64,000 nt of DNA from Mactra quadrangularis (lineage: Eukaryota > Mollusca > Bivalvia > Venerida > Mactridae), in NCBI GenBank assembly GCA_025267735.1, contig CM046297.1, positions 31,894,011 through 31,958,010 of the forward strand. The letters are read 5' to 3'. The notes under the pieces are model-generated. The model was not told the origin of the DNA. It ran no database searches and saw only the letters and a list, made by a program, of their open reading frames with translations. The translations under genes and the position numbers were made by a program. This document shows positions 22,022 through 33,845 of the stretch, piece by piece; positions within the stretch are counted from its first letter, which is position 1, and every line of letters begins with the position of its first letter.

Positions 22022-24478
22022 CTTCCTTTTTAAAAGAAATGTCATATTTATTTTTAACTTTAGTACATGATAATTTGTTGTTTATATCAATGATCATCAA
22101 TTGCCTCCAGTGACAAATTACTATAATGTGTTTCCCAAAACAAACAAACAAACACACAAACTCCCATATATTTAACTTCTTAAAACTTAGTTGACCAAAG
22201 CATGGACATATTCAAACCAAGAAATTGATAAAATATGTTAAAATTATGTAAAAGCAAACACAATTAACGAGTTAACTATATTGTTCAGTACATTGTAATC
22301 TCATTAATAAAAGAACATTTTCTTGAAGACATTTGATACAAACTGCGTCACAACAAAGGACAATAAAAGTAAACATAATATTCCTAAAGGAGAACATTGT
22401 AATAACATTTGCGTTAATGATTTTTTCATCATTAGATCATTGCCTTTTCAAGGAATATATTGACCTTTGTCATATACAAAGTATAAATATGTTTTCGACT
22501 AAACCACTAGCTTGTCCTTTATAAACATCTTTCCGATTCATTGCTAGCAATAATATGAAATTGTCGGTAAGGATATTTCTTTCGATGCAAAACCAAAGTA
22601 CATGTACATAGAATTGTTTTTGAATAAAGTCTGACCAATTGAAACAAAAACTAACAGTTCAGGCCAACTACATATCCAGGAATATTTTTTCACAGAAAAG
22701 GTGTATATACAGTAGAGAAAAGCAAAACAAAATAACCCTTAGTTTGAAACACTCAGAAAAAATATTGCTTTATTTCGATGATCACATTTCTAAAGTGAAG
22801 CAAACATTCATTTCTTTAACAATATAAAGAGCTAAAATTGGATAAGCTGTGTCATATTCAATCAATTTTCCTTTTATATGGATACGTATTTGAATTGATT
22901 GAATATTTTCTACCGTGTCAAGCTTTGATACTAGTGGTTACACAGTCTAATTTAGAGATTCGTCATAGATTAAACGGCTAGTCTTGTTAATAATGTACTC
23001 CTATAATACATAAAATAGAATGAAGTGATGATCTCTCTATCTAAAGTGTATTGAGCTATGTATACTGACAGGACAATGCTGCCTTTTCCTACTTTTCTAC
23101 TCTTACATTTTTAAAGCGTGTTTTATATTTTATGTACAACTACCCACATAATCAAGTTTTTGTTGAACAGTACTGAAATGTTAGTTTTCTTGATGTTATG
23201 ATCAATTGTGCGAATTTAATTAGGGACATATTTTATTGAAATACCGTTACAGTCTTAAATAAATGAGAGCGATAATTGATTCTACATTTTGGAATACTTG
23301 TGACCAAATTCTGTTGGATTAGGGTTTATAATCTGGCATTTACGAGCGTAGGTAGGCAACATTGCCTCGGTTCAAAAGACTATATACCAACAATAGTTTA
23401 TTTTTTCTCACAAGATAAAAGGGCTATTTCTGGTCCAATTCAATAACATTCTACTATAACTGTATGTAAAATAACCAACAAAACTTCACTATTCATTAAC
23501 TATGATCTTTAAACTGATCCTGTACAGACGAATCACTATAACTATTCAATTACATAAGACGATGTAACATCTCTACTGACTACTTGGACACACATCAGGA
23601 CGCTGGAGATGTAGTTTAGATTATAAGCGTATATCAGGAATTATTGCGCCAATAGTAGCAGACGATCTTCTTGAATTGCTATATGGTTATATACTGAGGG
23701 ACAACTTCTGGATTTGGTAGATTTCAAAAACCGCAAGAGTCTGAAATACGGTAAATATACAATGTAATTGTTCAGGACTGAAATCGCGAATAAATAACAA
23801 TCGAAATCAATTTTCTCCAAATTTTAGGTATTACACTAGAACTTCAAAATATAATTAAGTCCCTGCCATAATTAGCTTTCTCTTTCGTTCACCCGGAAAA
23901 TGTCAAAATGAGATAGTTCATTAAATAATGACAATAATGATGAGCGCTAATGATTGGTTTAACGAGAGTACAAAATTAGTTCAATCATTTCATCATTTAT
24001 AAATTTAGTTAATAGAGCCATTAACTCGAAAACATCATTCAACCCTCAGTTCAACCTTACGATGCTAACTACCCACTCAAAATTTTAGCATAGAGGTATT
24101 CTTAAATGTGTAAAAGCGGCCTTTGGCAGTTGTAGCAGATATGCGCATGTCAAGTACTGACTTTAACTCATTGTAATTTGTATAAGACACCAAAGATAAA
24201 TAACCTAATCTCCCTTATGCATTAATACATTTTACCTCGAATATCGTTATGTTAGAATCATACACCTATATAACTGTAAACAGAAACAATGAAAGAAAAA
24301 CTGTAAACCTATATGATCCCGGATTCAGAATAATCTAAACTTATACGCATTAAATAAAGAAATGGAAATCAAATTTTTGTTTGCTAATATCTATTGAGAA
24401 ATATTGTGTTTTGAGTGAAAACACTATCTATATGTTTTCAGTTGTTGGGTTTTACGCCGTAGAAAAAAAAAACATTGT
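22022..24478. other. AT-rich stretch, nothing coding recognised
   Basis: No gene supported. It includes a hairpin at 22856-22904 (stem ATTCAATCAATT / AATTGATTGAAT, 12 bp, 25-base loop). A weak resemblance to the SINE at 24480 near 23560-23700 is too degraded to call. Confidence 0.4.
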
Positions 24479-24479
24479 A

Positions 24480-24668
24480 TAACGGCGTTATACATCTACT
24501 GACTATTCTTGGAAAGGCCAAATCTCTGGATATAGCTGTAAACCAACTATTAAGCGCATACTTTCGTCAGTGGCTGACAACTGCCTTACATAATTAAGAA
24601 TCATTGGTAGGACCAAGCTCAACGAAAGTATGCCCCGGCCCAGAGTCGAGCTACCAACTGAGCAATGT
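24480..24668 (-). mobile_element. tRNA-derived SINE copy, minus strand
   Basis: On the minus strand the right end reads TTGCTCAGTTGGTAGCTCGA, an excellent A-box region of a tRNA (GCTCAGTTGGTAGAGC type). The following sequence (GGGGCATACTTTCGTTGAGC, then ATCCAGAGATTTGGCC) matches the copy at 54300-54540 in the same order. A strong B box is not visible, so the copy is decayed. Confidence 0.6.
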
Positions 24669-25707
24669 TTTAAAAATCAATTGAGTGAAAACTAACATTA
24701 AAGAATTTTTATTAATCCGGGGGCTGATATCAAAGTGAACATTGTTGCATTGGTCAACTGATGTTTAAACCATACCAATAAAAAAAACTAACTGTGCAAT
24801 ATCATTCATTTGAAACAATTGCCAGCGTACATTAACATCACTTATGTTTTAACAATTTCAACCAAGACGACGTTCATATCTCTCTGATAAAAGAACAATT
24901 ACCGAGTTTTATTTGAAATAATAAATTTCATAGTACGAGACTTTTTTAATGAACAAATGCTATTCTCATAAATTCTTCCATCTTCACATTTCTAGTTTTA
25001 AGCTTTCGGTATAATCATCAACTAAACGATTGCCTTTTTACATAAATTAATTTCGCAATACCATTGTGGTTGCAATCCAGTCATTAAATGCAATGATATT
25101 TGAAAACTTCAATCAGTACAGTAAGAGTTACATTAGTCGATACATTTCAAAAATGGTCTTAATTAGGGTAGAATTTCCATAATACTCATATCAAAGAATT
25201 ACCTTTTTGCTACTTTCTTTATCATCAGAATTACAGTCTATATTCACAGGTATTTTTTTAAAAATTTCTACCGTCAAATAATTTTTTATAACATTTTTTG
25301 AAAATTGAGTAATGAGTAAGAATCACACTATAAATTTGAAGGGGTATTTATGTCTTTAAAATGTAAAAATTTATTCAATAATAAAATTCTTTTCATAAAT
25401 TAGTTAAATAAAATTCAGAATGCAAATATATCAACTTACTTTACCTGGATAATTTTACACATATAACAAATAAATCATAAGATTTAAATTAAAATCCAAT
25501 TACTTACATTTCTTTGCATAATTGTTTCTGTTATGACATTAAACCCTTGAAAAATTGCATCGAAGCGGAGTACAAAATGGCCGACGGCTGGCATGAAAGA
25601 CCTGTGTACGACCAAGATTATTCCGCACTACAATGCATTCGGCTCTTACGCACTAAAATATAGTTCTTGATATCAACGCAAATTTCGCCCAGAAAGGTTG
25701 TAATTAT

Positions 25708-25867
25708 AAGGAATGAATTCATAGAAACTGACTTTCATCGAAAAATAAATGTCATTTTGGTGATAGCTGATTTCAGCATAAAGGCCTTCGGCCTTTATAC
25801 AAATTAGCTATCACCAAAAGTGAAATTTATTTTTCGATGAAAGCCAGTTTCTATAAATTCATTCCTT
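25708..25867. mobile_element. 160-bp palindromic MITE-like element
   Basis: A long hairpin: AAGGAATGAATTCATAGAAA on the left pairs with its inverse at 25848-25867, and TTTCATCGAAAAATAAAT pairs with ATTTATTTTTCGATGAAA. GGTGATAGCT pairs with AGCTATCACC around the centre AAAGGCCTTCGGCCTTT. The arms total about 70 bp with few mismatches. No coding potential; target duplication not clear. Confidence 0.85.
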
Positions 25868-26962
25868 AAATAAATGTACATACAGCTAGTACAAGCTTGT
25901 AAGAGTTATTATCTTCAACTTAATAGAATAATTTCAAAATTGATTTTTTATGATTAAAGCAATCATTTACATTATCTGCTATGCATCAAAATCTAGAAAA
26001 CAATCTTTAAAACCAGTTGATGGTTTGTTATTAGTTATTAATAACAGTTTAAAGCCATTGTACATAAAAAAGAAAGAGCAACATAGCTCGATGAATGCAA
26101 TTTGGTTATTGCTATTAAAGCTAGTATGTGTATACTTGATAAAGGTGATAAATATCTATTCTTAGTAGAATTAATATAATAAAAAGGAGAAATAAGTATG
26201 ACAATAGTAAAATGCAAGCTGAAACGCCTTTGAAAAGATTTATTGGAAATTGATTTAATGCAAAAGTAGATATAAAACTACGAAATTGTGTGATTTTGGC
26301 TGAAATATTGTATGATCAATCAATAAAAATAGCTTTCCATACATATTTTGTTGTTTCTTTTACCTCAAAACGTGTTTATTATCCATAAAAACCTACAAAA
26401 AATATATATTATAAGCTACGGTGACAATATAAAATGGTCATGCATAACCAAAATCGGCCATAGTTATCCTAAGGTAGAAATCCTAAGAATTATTACAGAC
26501 ACAAAATTATTCAAATCTTTACACCTGTTTTGAATGTTTTTGTGATTAGATATAACAGTATGGTACAGTGAATGGACATTATTACTGAGGCGATACGATT
26601 ATTGCATAAACCTAGTTCGAATGGAGAGTTTATAATTATAGATCTTAGAATCGAACAGCAGAAAAATCAACATGACCTCGATTTTTGATGTTAAAATTTT
26701 GATACAAATGAAGTAATTGTAGTCTGCCGAACCAACGACGAGACATCGGATGTCGACGCCCGAGTGACAGTAATAAGCTACAATTTTCCCGAGATGTATT
26801 TATCGACATTAGTGACTCATATATGGACTAATCAGATGGTTTGGTAGCCAAGTTCGGTACTGTGTAGGCATGCATATTACATATGTCTAACCCTTGACAA
26901 TTGTCGTCTGCTAAATTTGACAAAAGTCTACCGTAATCAGGACTTGCATTGGCATTTTCTCA
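25868..26962. other. AT-rich stretch, nothing recognised
   Basis: Short frames only. It directly precedes the LINE fragment and may include decayed LINE sequence. Confidence 0.4.
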
Positions 26963-27640
26963 TTGTTAATTGCATTATTTCACATAGATTGTGTCATTGC
27001 AAACCTTGTTTTATATGTAAAATTATTACAAACGGATAAAAATAAATTTAATAGAAAAGTATATAACATGTTAAAATTGGATACAGATTTGTACCCAAAT
27101 AAACCTAATTGGTGTTCTTTGTTGAAATCATTTTTGTGCAACCTTGGTTTTTATGATGCATGGTTTTTTCAAGATATTGGTAATATTGATATATTTTTAT
27201 GCTGTGTCAAACAAAGACTAAATGATAATTTTATACAAAATTGAAACAGTAGATTGGCTAATTCTAGTAGAGCGTTATTCTACAAGAATATATCAAATTT
27301 TAGATTTCAGCCATATCTTGACATTTTAAACATTACAAAATTTAGAGATTGTCCTCCCATAGATTACACATTGAAACCGGTAGATGGAACAAACCCAGAT
27401 CCACACCAATTAATGAACGTCTCTGTACCAGTTGTCATGTATTAGGAGACGAGTTTCACTTCATTTTAGAATGTAGATTATATTCCGAATTAAGAAATAT
27501 TTATATTCTACATATTATCGTAATAACCCTAGCATGTTTAAATTGATTGAACTTACTAATACTGAAAATAAAGATTTAATTATTAAGCTTGGTACTTATA
27601 TACACAAAGCTTTCGAATTTAGAAACTCCTTTATATATGC
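26963..27640 (+). pseudogene. LINE ORF2 C-terminal fragment
   Basis: The frame reads as the C-terminal part of a LINE reverse-transcriptase protein, after the polymerase domain. It contains VYNMLKLDTDLYPNKPNW, SRLANSSRALFYKNISNF and RFQPYLDILNITKF, and after a frame change SSHRLHIETGRWNKP. Next is a zinc-finger-like C-x2-C-x7-H-x4-C block (CTSCHVLGDEFHFILEC) and RLYSELRNIYI. A stop at the tryptophan position after FIQN and a short deletion near 27340 break the frame. The same motif order occurs in the minus-strand copy at 63515-63779. It encodes no complete enzyme; this is a 5'-truncated, decayed insertion. Confidence 0.88.
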
Positions 27641-27722
27641 TTAAGATGTTTAAAAATATGTTTGTTCCTCAATAAATCATTACTCGATGTATGTACGACT
27701 TTGCATGCCTATATTTAAAATT

Positions 27723-27795
27723 GATACCGGGTCAGTAAATTAATATTGGGTGAGAGCGTAGCTCGAGCCCAATATTTATTCACTGACCCGGTATC
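27723..27795. repeat. Palindromic insert within the LINE
   Basis: GATACCGGGTCAGT at the left pairs with ACTGACCCGGTATC at the right, and AATATTGGG with CCCAATATT, around GAGAGCGTAGCTCGAG. Related GTCAGTAACTGAC-type motifs continue to about 27940, so a larger composite MITE is possible. Confidence 0.85.
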
Positions 27796-28290
27796 ACACC
27801 GTATCCGGTCAGTAACTGACTGTGTAACGAATTTATCTTACCCGAATTAATTTTGGAGTAAAAAAATAAGGTTTCGTCAGCGCTATCATTTATAAATTTT
27901 GTTACTGACTGGATATTAAAATCTACTGACCTAATATGGGATAATACATGGTCAGCACGTGACCGCTCTCGGCCAATGAAAAACGAGTATTCTGTACGAG
28001 GTAAGATAAAGGTGATTATCTTTTTGTTTTGTAATTGTTTCTTTTTGAAACTAAAACCTATACCTTATAGATATATATTGATGTGTCCATTTATTGTAAT
28101 CCGATACATGTACTATCTAGCAACTTACAATTGCACTCTGTATAAGTTAGAAATATTGTATTCTGTTCTGTTGTAATAATTAATTATGATCATTTATATT
28201 GTACTGACATGTCAATGTACTTGTATTTGCCGCTTGGGTCTAAGACCTTCCGGTGTTAATATGAATAAACTTGTAAACTTGTAAACTTGT

Positions 28291-29520
28291 ATGACTGCCT
28301 TATTGCTTAAATTAAGGGTCCCTTCAAAGGTTATGTAATAACAACAACACAAACACACTATATAACATCATGTGTGATCAATTTTATTTTGTTTGTGTAA
28401 ATGCATATACATTATGTATTTATGATGGAGGGTTTTTTACTTATTTATTATTGTTATTATTTATCTTTTTGTACACCGCCATTGACTATGTAATATAGAA
28501 ATAGGCGTTAAATCAAATAGAGAACGTTTCGTCTACCTATGTTGTAAATTCTCAACATTCCTCCGATGTTAAATTATACCTGTAGCTTGATTTGATGATA
28601 GCATTAGATCATGAAGTTGAAAAGACGATTTTTATCAAGAACAGAACGTGATAATTAGTTTATAGAGACATCAAACCTCAAGAAACAGACCATCAAAGAT
28701 AAAAGTATTGTCTTTTTGAATCAAACACGACAGTATTTTACAATTAAAACTGCCGTATGTGCTTGTTTGTATGACGTTTTGTGTATCAAAATAAAAACCA
28801 GTAAATATGCAAGTTTGAACACATGTTAATTTTATCCATCTTAAAAAAGATGATAGCCAACCTATCAGGAACAGCTACAGTAAAGAGGGGGATATTTCAT
28901 GTGTATAAAAGTGTTTGTTATAAAAGGAACCCCTAAAACTGATAATGTTAACAAAACCTAGGGGGTCTCCGCCAGAAATTTATTTAAGTTTTTCAATTTT
29001 TAAGAAATTGAGTTTGATAATTAAAACGAATTAGAGTGGATGCTTACAAACCAGGCTGTCCGAAGATTCAGAAACTATGTCGGCTCTTTAACGGCCATAA
29101 AAAAGAGGTAAACGTTGCATTGCGTGCTTTTAGAGCTGATTCAATGATATACAGAGAGAATAATTATAATTCTAAACTTAAATCTATCAATTAACTCGTA
29201 AGTATCGGTATGCCACTAGTCTTAATGTCTGTTTTATTGTGAATCACGCCAATGATATTTTCCGACTTGGTACATCTTTTAATCAATTTATGAATATCTT
29301 CTGTCACTTGTACAATAAATGCAACATGAAGTAACATGAAGGATTTAATTCTGGTAGGTGAAAACTATTCAAGGTCATGCATAAAACAAGTTGTGTTTCT
29401 CATGGAATGATGCCTTTGATGGTTTCTAGCTAAAGTGTCACTTCAGAGAACTATTTATTGCTGTTAAGTAATGTAAATACATGTACTTGAGCAATTAGAT
29501 TTTATCATGAACACATTTAC
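28291..29520. other. AT-rich stretch, nothing recognised
   Basis: No gene, RNA gene or element end supported. Confidence 0.45.
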
Positions 29521-29524
29521 TTAT

Positions 29525-29640
29525 GGATAGCGTCTGTCTGCTTGTGCGACATAATGATGTCATTTCCGGTTAAGATGAATGATGGAACAGAAATGTTGAT
29601 AAAAGCCAGCGAGAAAGGACTAAAGTCACGTAAAACGTCA
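29525..29640 (+). repeat. Promoter-like dispersed block, copy 1
   Basis: GATAGCGTCTGTCTGC, ATGATGTCATTTCCGGTTA, AATGAATGATGG, GATAAAAGCCAGC and GACTAAAGTCACG occur in this order, as in the copies at 31014-31130 (plus) and 47881-47975 (minus). The GATAAAA/TATATAAAA position in each copy looks like a TATA box, and TGATGTCATTTCC contains CRE-like and ETS-like sites. It may be a duplicated promoter or part of a transposon. Confidence 0.6.
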
Positions 29641-30753
29641 TGTTGTACCCAGTATCAGTATTCAAGTATTCGATTTAACGGTACATTATGGTGGGCATTC
29701 ATTTGCCACAATTATCAAAATAGTCCTCTCAAAGTCACGTTTACTACAAATTCCAAGTAATTTTGAATTCCCAGAACACCTCAGGACTCGACGTGGACTT
29801 TAGGAGCAAATTTTGTTGAATAATGAATTTTCTAATGTCTGGACAAATGTTCAACATTATGATGCTACTAATATTATATAGAGAAAGGAATTGTCTTGGC
29901 AGTGTCGAATGCGACTTGTTCTTTGTTAACAAATAACATACATGTACATGTATTGTTGTAAGCTCAGATATTGAATCTTTGAACATGTTACGACTGTTTT
30001 ATATATTTTTTTTATAGACTCTGTACTGCATTTCATGATAAAATCTGTTCTAACTACTCGCATATATTTATCAGTTTGTAATTATATTTCAATTTCAATA
30101 CGTAATTTAACAACATTTTCGAAAAAACAAAATAAAATTTAGTTTACAGAGCATGACTTGTCTCCAAATTTACAGAACTGAACTGATTTTTATTATGTAT
30201 TACAGTAGTGATTATTTAATTAAGTTTAAACAAAAGGGAGACAAAATATTGTAACACAACACACCCCGTCTCACGCTCACACACACCCTATAAAATAATC
30301 CCCACACTCTCCAGTCTTAAAACAGAAAATATATTCAAAACACGTGATCATGCATGTAAAACAAATACTGTTTTAAACAAAATGGAATAAATGATAAGAA
30401 ATGACGTGGTTATCAGTACAACCCAAATATTTTATTAGTTTTCTTCAATTACTAGAATTGTCTAGGCAAACAACTAGGTAAACATAAAAAAGATGAATCT
30501 AAATGATTAGATGTAATTTAAGTTGTACAGAGTCGTTTGCATGATTCGTTATTGATTTGACATTTAGACTATTGACACATTGATACTTACAGGTCGACGT
30601 ACATCTGTTTCATATATATGAAATAACGGTAATTCTTTAGTACATACATACAAAATAATAGTACATATAGGCCCTAAATATGATTAAATAAATCTGACTC
30701 GGTAATAAACGTTAAAATTACAATGACAAATTAGTCATGAATTTTCGTGAAAT

Positions 30754-30820
30754 GTTCTGTGACCATAAACATAGTTTTGTACAGGAGAATTATACCTTAA
30801 TTCGGATTACCTGTTCAGCA
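30754..30820 (+). repeat. Block shared with 9494-9560
   Basis: Second copy of the ATAAACATAGTTTTGTA-containing block found upstream of the candidate insulin promoter. It lies 0.3 kb upstream of the TATA box at 31091, in the same orientation and order as at 9.5-10.0 kb. Confidence 0.5.
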
Positions 30821-31013
30821 TGTGACAAAACAACATTAGGAAATAACGATTTGTAGTGTCATGATGATAGAGCAGCAGTTGTTCTCAATGTACAATTCTT
30901 GTCCACAGACTGCTAATATCAAAGGTAGAAGTATACGGATCAATACACGAACAAGTGTATTAGTCAATTAATGTAAAAAAAAATAAAAATTAGATTTTAT
31001 CTTGAAAATAATT

Positions 31014-31130
31014 CATTACGATAGCATCTGTCTGCCCGTGGTGACATTATTATGTCATTTCCTGTTACAATGAATGATGGGAAAGAGTTCTATATAAAAC
31101 CAACCTAGATAGACTAAGGCTACAATCCCA
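31014..31130 (+). promoter_or_regulatory. Promoter-like block with strong TATA box, copy 2
   Basis: Contains ATAGCATCTGTCTGCCCGTG, ATTATGTCATTTCCTGTTAC, AATGAATGATGG and TATATAAAACC (TATA at 31091-31099), matching copies at 29525 and 47881. Downstream, GATGAAAAG/GTAAGATTTT at 31493 resembles the donor at 10322. No coding exon was found downstream before the repeats, so this may be an orphan promoter duplicate or belong to a gene outside the window. Confidence 0.4.
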
Positions 31131-31527
31131 TTGTCATGTAGAACTTAACGGTGCAGTCAACCAAGATGGCGGACCGAACGCTGATGAAACGTTAAGACGT
31201 TGCGTTCAATACTGGCGTTAATTTGAAAATACCAAGCTCTAGGACTCAAACACGTATGTCAAAATATTCGAGTGTAAACTCGAGTGAACGTCGCAAAATA
31301 TGCCGGTAAGACGTAACAGAAACAATTAAATTTCGTTATAAAAACCCAGATGTCTGTCGTATGAAGAAACGTTTCTACCAGAAAAGCTTACAATATTTGT
31401 GTTACTGAACTACCTTATACATAAATAAAGTTTTATCCAGATATAAACATAGCTACACGCAAAATTATCAGAAAATATATGTTTGATGAAAAGGTAAGAT
31501 TTTAATTTTACAATTTTATCTCGTTTA

Positions 31528-31616
31528 ATGAAAACCCGAATTGTAATAATTATTACAAAACGGGTTATTACAAACATACCAACCCGTTTTGTAATAAAAA
31601 CCCGAAATGTAATAAA
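31528..31616. repeat. Palindromic short repeat
   Basis: TTATTACAAAACGGGTT faces AACCCGTTTTGTAATAA across a short spacer, flanked by further AAACCCGAAATGTAATAA-type copies. A small MITE or foldback remnant. Confidence 0.8.
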
Positions 31617-32051
31617 GTGTCTACTTGTATTATTTTAAGTATAAAATATATACTAAGCAAAAGTTATAACGCAAACGGTAATTTTCTTTACATATTTTTT
31701 TATTTTATATCATACATTGGTATATTTGCCATCATTAAGTTTCTCGCTATGTTCACACATGATAGTGTGTTAAAATTTCTTGTGCGGTCACGCTTGGGTG
31801 AACAGCATCAGTAAATCTTTTTCTACCGAGTTTCACGAATCCTGCGCAGCACGTTTGTGTGTACACAAATAAAGTTTGCTGAGAACTCTAGAGACTGCTT
31901 GACATAGTAGCACTCGTCATATTGGAAACAAGTCAGTAAATATGCCAATATTGAGCTTTGAAAACCGAGGATAAGCCGTTTGACGGATACCCCATTAACA
32001 ATTACCATCAGCGCGTTCAGTAACTACTGTTAAATAACGTTCGGATACGGG

Positions 32052-32170
32052 GAAATTCAACCCGAAGACAACTCAACCCGTGGATAACTCAACTCAAAGT
32101 TGTGACAACTCAGTCCGTAAGTTGGGAGTTGAGTTTTCTCGGGTGAGTTGTCTTTAGGTTAAATTGTTCC
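32052..32170. repeat. Imperfect 120-bp palindrome
   Basis: GGAAATTCAACCCGAAGACA and ACTCAACCCG at the left pair with CGGGTGAGTTGTCTTTAGG and AAATTGTTCC at the right. Inner ACTCAAC / GTTGAGT motifs repeat several times. MITE-like; no target duplication recognised. Confidence 0.75.
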
Positions 32171-32299
32171 GACCCTGACGTAACGGAACGTTACGGGTCG
32201 TTAGGGGTTATTAAGCAGGCTACATGTCATGGAGCAAATTTATTCAAGCAGTTAATTGTGTAGTAATATTGACCATTCTGCCAAGCTGGGTTTTGTAGT

Positions 32300-32668
32300 G
32301 ATAAATAGGAATCACAACGCCCAACGCTACAGGTGAAGGATGGAGATTTTAATAACGTCGCTGTCAAATACGCCATCGGGCGCCCATGTCTTTTTCTCTA
32401 ACAAGATAACGCCAGACAACATTCCGCCTGGGCAACAATTCAATTTCGCAGGACTTATTACATTAAGATTTTAGATTTGTCGTCATTTTCAGTAGACAAA
32501 AATCCAATAGAACGTCTTTGGGACGTGTTTGACAGACGCATACGTCAACGTCTTGAACAGTATGTGACGATACAGGAACTAAACATTGCTTTACATGAGG
32601 AATGGACAAGCATCCCGCTACGTTTTTACGACGTCCTATTGGGTCTTAAAGACTCAGGATTTTAGCAG
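32300..32668 (+). pseudogene. Tc1-like transposase C-terminal relic
   Basis: Near 32310 the frame reads NAQRYR, stop, then TPSGAHVFF. After a shift at about 32402 it reads QDNARQHSAWATIQF and, from 32477, the 62-codon open segment with SSFSVDKNPIERLWDVFDRR, RQRLEQYVTIQEL and ALHEEWTSIP. These are the second catalytic aspartate block (Q-D-N-A-R-x-H), the third acidic residue in NPIE, and the conserved LWD and EEW blocks of Tc1 transposases. The N-terminal DNA-binding half and first catalytic aspartate are absent, and stops and shifts are present. It has no visible relation to the flanking palindrome. Confidence 0.87.
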
Positions 32669-33845
32669 ACGTGCATTCAAATTAGACACACACTCATTAT
32701 CAAATCTTGTAAACTTTTTATCTCCTACTGGGCTTTTGATTCTGTGAACATTTTCTTTCCAAAATTCTTCACATATTGTTTTACTATTGAATACTCATGA
32801 CAAATGATTGTTTTATGATCATGTTAAATTCCACATCATTTTCATTAAAATTTTCGAAAATATTTACGTTTTTGTACCTATTTGCGTTATAACTTTTGCT
32901 TAGTATAGTTAGATGGTTAAATTATTGGTATAGAAAGAAAATAGTTGTTTCCAAAGCAAATGATAAATGTCCAAAAAGCCAAATAACTTACATTTCGCAA
33001 TGTTTTATTGAAGATTTCTACAGAAAAAAACTAATTGTAATATTTTATTACAGACATCATGTTTCAGACATCATGAGAATGGCGTTGATGGGCGACATAC
33101 AATATTACACATGATAGCAAATTCCACAAGACTTAGTGTTTATCCGATTTTCTCTATGTTCACTGATACTGATCATTTCAATTGATCAAAAATGACATTT
33201 TATGTAACTACTTAGCCCGTATATGTCACAGAACGTACATTACATGGCACACGAGTGTGAAATATTCAGTCGAATATGTCACGCGTGTCTCATGTGACAC
33301 ATACGTTTGTGAAAATAAGCAAAAGTTGTCTGACCGCATAGAGTCAGATAGGACCAGCAATGTCATTCTTCGGATGACGCAATATCTTGTTTCGTTGTTG
33401 CCCGTTTAGCGACGCGCAATAGTTCGATAAGACGATAATGAAACGAAAGAACACTATACGACATCACGCAAAACGATACAAATATCGTGATATCACATCG
33501 TGTTATTGCGTTGTCTTATCATAGGCATATTGTCGTCCGAAATCGGACATAGCGACAACAGTACATGTATTGCGTAAGAGTATCGAACATAACAACACGA
33601 TACTGTTGTCACATCTTGATGTTGCGATGTTGCATGATGATGATGATAACTATGATTCAATACGAGCACGATGTTAATGTCCTTATATATTTTATAAAAA
33701 ATGAACTTCTATTTATATCCACATGTGACATATACAATGCTGTTTTCATTTTCTAAGCCGTTTTTGATGAGTGACAAATACATTTTGATGAGCGTAAAAA
33801 AGTTCATTTCAACCGAATATGGCACATTATGTCTGTGATTATTAC
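32669..33845. other. Non-coding stretch before the 48-bp array
   Basis: No gene supported. Between about 33380 and 33620 the sequence is rich in short CGATA, TATCG, ATCGTGATATCAC and CGACAAC motifs on both strands, unlike its surroundings. It may be a decayed element; no ends were found. Confidence 0.35.

Larger units (their letters stand above)
26963..28290 (+). mobile_element. 5'-truncated LINE with 3' tail
   Basis: The ORF2 fragment is followed by a 3' untranslated region ending CTAAGACCTTCCGG, then ATGAATAAACTTGTAAAC with two to three repeats of AAACTTGT at 28263-28290, a typical LINE tail. A palindromic insert (27723-27795 and the related 27800-27940 region) interrupts the 3' part. The link across the insert is inferred from order and strand. 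Confidence 0.7.

Noticed and set aside
29542..29760. A second insulin-like peptide (frame with a CC motif near 29641)
   Set aside because: The paired cysteines lack the C-x3-C-x8-C spacing, and there is no B chain, signal peptide or dibasic site nearby. No second insulin coding exon was found in the window.
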